Assembly (NCBI GenBank): GCA_913031655.1
Contig: CAJWFY010000064.1
Span: 1-7,821, forward strand
Direction: 5' to 3'
From: an uncultured Flavobacteriaceae bacterium
Lineage (GTDB): Bacteria; Bacteroidota; Bacteroidia; Flavobacteriales; Flavobacteriaceae
DNA: 7,821 bases
Shown here: one piece after another, positions 1 through 3,967 of the stretch
Layout: each line of letters starts with the position of its first letter
How positions within the stretch are numbered: the stretch's first letter is position 1
Notes under the pieces: model-generated
The model's input: the letters and a program-made list of their open reading frames with translations, nothing else
Database searches by the model: none
Told to the model about the DNA's origin: nothing
Made by a program: the position numbers and the translations under genes

Positions 1-296
1 CCAAAATCTAAATTAAGATCATCAGAAATTACTAATATATTTTCAATTGGAATATTTTCTTTTTGCATCCAATATCTCACTGATTTTCCACTTAAGTTAA
101 CATAAGTACTAGGCTTTAATAGTATTAAGGTTTTTCCTTTATGTTTTAATTTAACAATATCTCCTAATTTCTGTGTAGAAAAACTCTCTTCAAATTCCTT
201 GCAAGCATAGTCCAAAGCTTCAAAACCAATATTGTGCCTTGTTTCAAAGTATTCTTTACCAATATTTCCAATTCCCACAATCAGAAATTTGTTCAT
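1..296 (-). CDS. pth: Peptidyl-tRNA hydrolase, N-terminal part (cut by window edge)
   Basis: Cytosolic enzyme that cleaves the ester bond of peptidyl-tRNAs released from stalled ribosomes and so recycles tRNA. About 98 residues are visible; the family is usually near 190, so the C-terminal half lies outside the window. Signature pieces in order are VGIGNIGKEY (residues 7-16, with Asn11), TRHNIGF (19-25, with the catalytic His21), LLKPSTYVNLSGKSV (59-73, with Asn67) and VISDDLNLDFG (89-99, with the conserved Asp pair). These match the active-site Asn, His, Asn and Asp of bacterial Pth. The start used here is the ATG at 296. The frame stays open upstream, and a TTG at 344 would add 16 residues (beginning NWLEFFK); from memory, short N-terminal extensions of this kind occur in flavobacterial Pth, so the true start is uncertain. 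The gene lies downstream of prs and rplY on the same strand, behind a probable terminator, so it may depend on read-through or a weak promoter of its own. Confidence 0.95.
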   Translation of the reverse strand, partial: MNKFLIVGIGNIGKEYFETRHNIGFEALDYACKEFEESFSTQKLGDIVKLKHKGKTLILLKPSTYVNLSGKSVRYWMQKENIPIENILVISDDLNLDF

Positions 297-362
297 ATCA
301 ACATTTGGTTTAGACCTTAATTTAAAAAATTCTAGCCAGTTCAATGATTTAGTTTGATTTGT

Positions 363-407
363 AAAAATAAAAAAAGCATCCCAATTAAATATAAAAGGAA
401 TGCTTTT
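363..407 (-). terminator. Intrinsic terminator after rplY
   Basis: Read on the minus strand, a stem is followed by a T-rich run. Arm 372-381 pairs with arm 397-407 in ten pairs with one bulged A at 399, around a loop of about 15 bases. The plus-strand A-run at 363-375 becomes the T-tract. It lies 19 bases past the rplY stop and before pth. The large loop and AT-rich stem make it moderate in strength, so partial read-through into pth is plausible. Confidence 0.7.
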
Positions 408-425
408 GTTTTGTAGTAAGAAGCT

Positions 426-1115
426 TTAACTATCAGCCTTAGCTTCTCCACCTTCTTTAGATCCTTCCGCTTTTGCTTCTCCACCTTCTTTAGTTGCTCC
501 TTCAGCTCCTTCAGCTCCTTCAGCTCCTTCTTCGCCCTCTTCAGTTTCATCGTCTATCGACATGGAAGCTCTAGACATCTTCACTTGACAAACAACTTGA
601 TTTTCAGGATGAAGAATATTGAAAGTTTCTTCTGACAAATCAGCAACAGTTATACTATCGTTAAGATTTAGTTCAGAAACATCTGCTAAAAGAAAATCTG
701 GTAAGTTTTTCGGTAAAGCTCTAACACTCAGTTTTCTTTTGTTTCTTGAAAGCAATCCTCCTGTATCTCTAACTCCAGGAGCAGTTCCTTCAATTCTAAC
801 TGGAATAATCATAGTGATTTCTTTTCCTTCTTGAGTTTGGAAAAAATCTACATGTAGAATTTTATCACTAACTGGGTGGAATTGAATATCCTGCATTACT
901 GCATCTATTTTATTTCCTTCATCCAAAACAACAACAACAGTATGGGCATCCCCTGTATATACTAGTTTTGAAAATGATAATTCATCTGCTGAAAAATGTA
1001 TCGGGTTTTCTCCTCCGTATATAACGCAAGGCACCTTTCCAGCATTACGTAAGGCTTTAGTTGCTACTTTACCTACGTGTTCTCTTTTAGATCCGTTAAT
1101 TGTAATTGATTTCAT
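426..1115 (-). CDS. rplY: 50S ribosomal protein L25/general stress protein Ctc (long form)
   Basis: Ribosomal protein that binds 5S rRNA in the large subunit. The protein has 229 residues and the two-domain TL5/CTC form, not the short form of about 94 residues found in E. coli. An N-terminal L25 beta-barrel domain covers roughly residues 1-92 (KVPCVIYGG at 27-35; FHPVSDKILHVDFF near the domain end). A C-terminal TL5-type domain covers about 97-185 (IPVRIEGTAPGVRDTGG). The last 40 residues are a low-complexity tail rich in Glu, Gly, Ala and Lys, built from repeats and probably disordered. The ATG start gives the canonical N-terminus (MKSITINGSKRE). It begins 4 bases after the prs stop, so the two are almost certainly cotranscribed from the prs promoter, and a terminator follows. 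The prs-rplY-pth order is common in Bacteroidota as I recall it, and fits a housekeeping cluster linking nucleotide supply and translation. Confidence 0.96.
   Translation of the reverse strand: MKSITINGSKREHVGKVATKALRNAGKVPCVIYGGENPIHFSADELSFSKLVYTGDAHTVVVVLDEGNKIDAVMQDIQFHPVSDKILHVDFFQTQEGKEITMIIPVRIEGTAPGVRDTGGLLSRNKRKLSVRALPKNLPDFLLADVSELNLNDSITVADLSEETFNILHPENQVVCQVKMSRASMSIDDETEEGEEGAEGAEGAEGATKEGGEAKAEGSKEGGEAKADS
442..531 (-). repeat. In-frame repeats coding the acidic tail of L25
   Basis: Two repeat types lie inside the 3' end of rplY. A 19-base direct repeat, gcttctccaccttctttag, occurs at 442-460 and 475-493, offset by 33 bases, and encodes an 11-residue repeat (KEGGEAKA core). Next to it, about four copies of a 9-base unit (gctccttca) run from 496 to 531 and encode tandem Glu-Gly-Ala. 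All units are multiples of three, so copy-number change would lengthen or shorten the tail without breaking the frame. Confidence 0.9.
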
Positions 1116-1119
1116 GATA

Positions 1120-2061
1120 TTATTTTATAAAAAATGGGTTTATTGATTGATTATTATGAACATTTTTCATCACATCAGCAAATAAGCTAGCTGAGGATAA
1201 AACTTTTATTTTCTTAGATTTATTTTTAATTGGAATACTGTCGGATATTATCAATTCTTTTAATTTAGAATTTTCTATTCTTTCGTAAGCTTTACCCGAC
1301 AAAAGAGGATGAGTACATATTGCTCTTACTGACTTTGCTCCTCTATCCATCATAAGATCAGCTGCAGTTGTTAGAGTGCCTGCCGTATCTACCATATCGT
1401 CTACAAGCACTACATTTTTACCTTCAACATTACCTATAAGCTCCATATGGGAAATGATATTAGCTTTTTTTCTTTGCTTATAACATATTACTACATCACT
1501 TTTTAAAAACTTAGAATAAGCATAAGCTCTTTTTGAACCTCCCATGTCAGGAGATGCAATAGTTAAGGAATCTAGTTTTAAGCTTTCAAGATATGGAATG
1601 AAAATTGTTGAAGCATACAAATGATCAACTGGTTTTTCGAAAAACCCTTGAATTTGATCAGCGTGGAGGTCCATAGTGATTATTCTAGTTGCTCCAGCGG
1701 ACTCTAATAACTTAGCAATCAATTTTGCTCCAATAGGAACTCTTGGTTTATCCTTTCTGTCTTGACGAGCCCATCCAAAATAAGGCATTACAGCTGTAAT
1801 ATGTCTAGCTGAAGCTCTTTTGGCAGCATCTATCATTAACAATAGTTCCATTAAATTATCAGAACTAGGATTTGTAGAGCCAATTAAAAATATTCTACTT
1901 CCTCTAATTGATTCTTCAAAAGAAGGTTGAAATTCTCCATCACTAAAGTGATGAAAAATTACTTTTCCTAATTTTGTACCATAAGCTTTGGCTATATTTT
2001 CTCCTATTTGTACACTTTGAGTACAAGCAAAAATTTTAGCTTCAGTTTTATTTTCAGGCAT
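1120..2061 (-). CDS. prs: Ribose-phosphate pyrophosphokinase (PRPP synthetase)
   Basis: Makes 5-phosphoribosyl-1-diphosphate from ribose 5-phosphate and ATP, feeding purine, pyrimidine, histidine, tryptophan and NAD synthesis in the cytosol. The 313 residues are close to the usual 310-320 of class I enzymes. Visible landmarks are FSDGEFQ (39-45), the ATP-binding loop PYFGWARQDRKDKPR (93-107), DLHADQIQGFF (131-141, with catalytic His133), the lysine-rich flexible loop YKQRKKAN (194-201) and the ribose-5-phosphate loop VVLVDDMVDTAGTL (217-230). All expected active-site blocks are intact. The ATG at 2061 gives a short leader before the conserved KIFACTQS. It is first in a minus-strand unit with rplY 4 bases downstream. 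A TAnnTTTG motif lies just upstream, giving a predicted 5' untranslated region of only about 12 bases. Confidence 0.97.
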   Translation of the reverse strand: MPENKTEAKIFACTQSVQIGENIAKAYGTKLGKVIFHHFSDGEFQPSFEESIRGSRIFLIGSTNPSSDNLMELLLMIDAAKRASARHITAVMPYFGWARQDRKDKPRVPIGAKLIAKLLESAGATRIITMDLHADQIQGFFEKPVDHLYASTIFIPYLESLKLDSLTIASPDMGGSKRAYAYSKFLKSDVVICYKQRKKANIISHMELIGNVEGKNVVLVDDMVDTAGTLTTAADLMMDRGAKSVRAICTHPLLSGKAYERIENSKLKELIISDSIPIKNKSKKIKVLSSASLFADVMKNVHNNQSINPFFIK

Positions 2062-2078
2062 TTTTCTTAATTGGTTGG

Positions 2079-2086
2079 CAAATTTA
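2079..2086 (-). promoter_or_regulatory. Bacteroidota-type -7 element for prs-rplY
   Basis: On the minus strand this reads TAAATTTG, an exact match to the Bacteroidota TAnnTTTG -7 consensus. It lies 17 bases ahead of the prs ATG. I see no clear TTTG -33 element, so the call rests on the -7 motif and its position. Confidence 0.55.
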
Positions 2087-2148
2087 GCAATTTATTTTAT
2101 GATATATAATTTATAAGGGTATATTATCTTATTAATCAGATTATTTTA

Positions 2149-2156
2149 TATTTTTG
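2149..2156 (+). promoter_or_regulatory. Bacteroidota-type -7 element for tRNA-Leu
   Basis: TATTTTTG matches TAnnTTTG and ends 8 bases before the mature tRNA 5' end, so transcription would start just upstream of the tRNA. No clear -33 TTTG is visible. Together with the motif at 2079-2086 it makes the region 2062-2164 a divergent promoter region. Confidence 0.5.
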
Positions 2157-2164
2157 TCGACCTT

Positions 2165-2248
2165 GCTTCGGTGGCGGAATTGGTAGACGCGCTGGATTCA
2201 AAATCCAGTTCTTGCAAAAGAGTGTGGGTTCGATTCCCACCCGAAGTA
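2165..2248 (+). tRNA. tRNA-Leu (anticodon CAA)
   Basis: The 84-base sequence folds as a class II tRNA. The acceptor stem is 2165-2171 with 2241-2247 (first pair a G-U wobble, discriminator A2248). The D stem is GCG 2174-2176 with CGC 2188-2190, the anticodon stem 2192-2196 with 2204-2208, and the T stem 2224-2228 with 2236-2240 around TTCGATT. The seven-base anticodon loop TTCAAAA places CAA at 2199-2201, which reads UUG leucine codons. A 15-base variable arm (2209-2223) with a small stem is typical of tRNA-Leu. CCA is not encoded and must be added after transcription. Six T residues at 2250-2255 directly after the gene could end the transcript. Confidence 0.97.
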
Positions 2249-2257
2249 CTTTTTTAT

Positions 2258-2265
2258 TATATTTG
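2258..2265 (+). promoter_or_regulatory. Bacteroidota-type -7 element for the met operon
   Basis: TATATTTG is an exact TAnnTTTG match, and its longer form TATATTTGCA recurs ahead of metK. A start of transcription 5-8 bases downstream would fall at about 2270-2273, immediately before the first paired base of the predicted riboswitch (2274). That agreement supports both calls. No convincing -33 element is seen; its expected position falls inside the tRNA 3' half. Confidence 0.6.
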
Positions 2266-2273
2266 CATTAATT

Positions 2274-2320
2274 AGAGGATAAATTTGACTGATTGCTCCC
2301 TCTTAAAAAAAAGCTAAAAC
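2274..2320 (+). promoter_or_regulatory. SAM-II-like riboswitch (S-adenosylmethionine aptamer)
   Basis: Stem P1 is AGAGG at 2274-2278 pairing perfectly with CCTCT at 2299-2303. The loop carries ATTTGACTGATTGC (2283-2296). After an A-rich linker comes GCTAAAAC (2313-2320). The loop TTGC and the downstream GCTAAAA are the hallmark conserved pieces of SAM-II; their GC dinucleotides (2295-2296 and 2313-2314) can pair to form the second helix of an H-type pseudoknot. SAM-II is known from alphaproteobacteria and Bacteroidota and usually blocks translation when SAM is bound. The context is strong: the operon holds metH and metF, with metK following. What is unusual is that the next AUG after the aptamer belongs to a small ORF and not to the first recognisable gene. 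Confidence 0.75.
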
Positions 2321-2324
2321 AGAG

Positions 2325-2423
2325 ATGAAAAACTCAAAAATATATATTAATTATTTTTTATTAGAAAATAAGCTTCTGCTTGTTTTGATAAATTATTACG
2401 TTGTAAAAATAAATTATGAATAA
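2325..2423 (+). CDS. Possible leader peptide ORF (32 residues) after the riboswitch
   Basis: An ATG four bases past the riboswitch core opens a frame of 32 codons (starting MKNSKIYINYFLLENKL) that ends in TAA at 2421-2423. That stop lies just beyond the ATG (2416) of the membrane-protein gene, so the two frames overlap by 8 bases, an arrangement suited to termination-reinitiation coupling. The ATG is at the distance from the GCTAAAAC element where SAM-II normally controls initiation. The peptide is rich in Leu, Tyr, Asn and Ile and has one Met only, so classical methionine attenuation is unlikely. I recognise no family. In such AT-rich DNA an ORF of this size can arise by chance; its placement, not its sequence, is the evidence. 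Confidence 0.35.
   Translation: MKNSKIYINYFLLENKLLLVLINYYVVKINYE
2365..2386 (+). terminator. Hairpin in the met leader, possible attenuator
   Basis: AAAATAAGC (2365-2373) pairs with GCTTGTTTT (2378-2386) in nine pairs, one of them T-G, around the tetraloop TTCT. An A-rich 5' arm and T-rich 3' arm resemble a weak intrinsic terminator, although only two pairs are G-C and the T-run sits inside the stem. It lies within the 32-codon ORF, so translating ribosomes would disrupt it. It may be a conditional attenuator or simply a chance AT-rich fold. Confidence 0.3.
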
Positions 2424-2967
2424 AATTAGTTTAACTTATTTAGCAGTAATCTTACTTATATTAATTGCTTCTTTTTCAAGAATTATTCCTCACATGCCTA
2501 ACTTCACACCAATAGGAGCAATGGCTTTATTTGGTGGGGCTTATTTTAAAAATAAATATCATGCATTTATCATTCCAATATTATCACTTTGGATAAGTGA
2601 TTTAGTTATTAATAATTTTATTTTATCATATTATAATGAGTTTACTTGGTTTTATCCTGGATTCTTATGGCAGTATTCAGCTTTTATAATGATTATTTTA
2701 ATAGGTTATTATTCCCTAAATAAAATGAGTTTCAAAAACATCCTTTTAAGCTCTTTAGGTTCCAGCTTGATCTTTTTTGTTGTAACCAATTTTGGGGTTT
2801 GGATTTCAGGATCAATGTATTCTTTAGACTTAAGTGGATTTATTACTTGTTACGCTTTAGCCCTGCCTTTTTATAAAGGAACTTTGTTAGGGTTTTTGTT
2901 TTACTCCTCATTTTTATTTGGTGTTTTTGAAATGTCAAAACTTAAAACACTTTCCGTTAATTTATAA
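2416..2967 (+). CDS. DUF6580-like membrane protein, probable ECF-type transporter S component
   Basis: Small integral membrane protein of 183 residues with about six hydrophobic segments (roughly 5-23, 30-44, 50-68, 85-103, 109-132 and 148-173). The motif PHMPNFTPIGAMALFGG (25-41) followed by LWISD (58-62) is what I recognise as the DUF6580 putative transport family, which resembles the substrate-binding S components of energy-coupling-factor importers. The substrate is not known. It is first in a unit with metH part 1 only 6 bases downstream, behind a SAM-responsive leader. That context suggests uptake of something the B12-dependent methionine pathway needs: cobalamin or a precursor, methionine, or another methyl-cycle compound. 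No ECF ATPase or T-component gene is in the window, so energising subunits would have to be encoded elsewhere. The ATG at 2416 is the only start giving a full first membrane segment; no Shine-Dalgarno sequence is visible. Confidence 0.8.
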   Translation: MNKISLTYLAVILLILIASFSRIIPHMPNFTPIGAMALFGGAYFKNKYHAFIIPILSLWISDLVINNFILSYYNEFTWFYPGFLWQYSAFIMIILIGYYSLNKMSFKNILLSSLGSSLIFFVVTNFGVWISGSMYSLDLSGFITCYALALPFYKGTLLGFLFYSSFLFGVFEMSKLKTLSVNL

Positions 2968-2973
2968 ATTTAT

Positions 2974-3966
2974 ATGCAAAATATTATAGAAATTTTAAGT
3001 AAAAAAATTTTAGTTTTAGATGGTGCCATGGGTACTATGATTCAACAATATAAATTTAGTGAATCAGACTACAGAGGTGATCGTTTTAAAGATCATCCAA
3101 GCAGTGTTCAAGGTAATAATGATTTATTGTCTCTAACTCAGCCTGAAGCGATCAAAACCATTCATGAAAAATACTTAGAAGTTGGGGCTGATATTATTGA
3201 AACTAATACTTTTTCATCTACAAGTATAGGAATGGCAGATTATAACATGGAATCAATAGTTTATGATTTAAACTATGAATCGGCAAAAATTGCTAAAGAG
3301 GCCGCTAATAAATATAATTTAATTGACCCAAGTAAACCAAGATTTGTTGCAGGTTCTATTGGCCCTACTAACAGAACAGCTAGCATGTCTCCTAAGGTGA
3401 ATGACCCCGGGTATCGTGCCGTTACATTTGATGATTTGGTTACGGCTTATTCAGAGCAAACCAATGCATTAATTGATGGTGGAGTTGACATACTGCTGGT
3501 TGAAACTATTTTTGACACCCTCAATGCTAAGGCTGCTTTATTTGCAATTGATCTTATTTTAAATGAACGAAAAATCTCACTTCCTATTATGGTTAGTGGA
3601 ACAATTACTGATGCAAGTGGAAGAACTCTTTCAGGACAAACTGTTGAAGCTTTTGTAGCTTCTCTATCTCATATTCCTTTACTAAGTATAGGTTTTAATT
3701 GTGCTTTAGGAGCAGATCTTCTTTTGCCTTATATGAAAAGATTAAGTAAGGTGACAGAGTTTTATACATCAGCCCATCCAAATGCAGGTCTTCCTAACGC
3801 TTTTGGTGAGTACGACCAAAGTGCTGAAGAAATGAGAGTCTTGATTAAGGAATATTTAGAATCTGAGTGTGTTAATATAATTGGAGGTTGTTGCGGAACG
3901 ACACCAGATCATATTAAACTCATTGCTGAAGAAGCAAAAAACTTTTCACCTAGAAACATAACTTAA
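2974..3966 (+). CDS. metH: Methionine synthase part 1: homocysteine-binding zinc domain
   Basis: This is the homocysteine S-methyltransferase module of cobalamin-dependent methionine synthase, encoded as a separate 330-residue protein. It binds and activates homocysteine through zinc so that it can take a methyl group from methylcobalamin. Visible landmarks are LDGAMGTMIQ (15-24), IIETNTFSSTSIGMADY (74-90), GSIGPTNRTAS (127-137) and the three zinc ligands Cys243 in GFNCALG and Cys306-Cys307 in GGCCGTT, equivalent to Cys247, Cys310 and Cys311 of E. coli MetH. The chain ends just after this domain, where the pterin domain would begin in full-length MetH. That second half is encoded by the next gene, one base downstream in another frame, so both are surely cotranscribed and probably translationally coupled. 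On its own this chain could resemble betaine- or S-methylmethionine-homocysteine methyltransferases, but the adjacent partner settles the role. Confidence 0.93.
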   Translation: MQNIIEILSKKILVLDGAMGTMIQQYKFSESDYRGDRFKDHPSSVQGNNDLLSLTQPEAIKTIHEKYLEVGADIIETNTFSSTSIGMADYNMESIVYDLNYESAKIAKEAANKYNLIDPSKPRFVAGSIGPTNRTASMSPKVNDPGYRAVTFDDLVTAYSEQTNALIDGGVDILLVETIFDTLNAKAALFAIDLILNERKISLPIMVSGTITDASGRTLSGQTVEAFVASLSHIPLLSIGFNCALGADLLLPYMKRLSKVTEFYTSAHPNAGLPNAFGEYDQSAEEMRVLIKEYLESECVNIIGGCCGTTPDHIKLIAEEAKNFSPRNIT

Positions 3967-3967
3967 G

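Noticed and set aside
341..550. Minus-strand ORF with a Lys/Leu/Glu repeat peptide (KELKELKELKE)
   Set aside because: It is a second reading frame of the repeat-rich 3' end of rplY and runs through the terminator. The periodicity comes from the 9-base DNA repeats.
619..834. Plus-strand ORF of 71 codons
   Set aside because: It lies wholly antisense to the well-supported rplY coding region and has no recognisable protein features.
2165..2270. tRNA-Leu as an integration site of a mobile element
   Set aside because: No integrase gene and no repeat of the tRNA 3' end is seen elsewhere in the window; the flanking genes are core housekeeping genes.
2249..2415. Cobalamin riboswitch ahead of the B12-dependent operon
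   Set aside because: The leader from the promoter motif to the first gene is only about 150 bases, and I see none of the conserved B12-box sequence; the SAM-II-like fold fits better.
2325..2423. Classical amino-acid attenuator peptide
   Set aside because: The peptide has no run of methionine codons, and its Leu, Tyr and Asn content is what AT-rich DNA would give. If the ORF acts, it is more likely through coupling to the riboswitch.
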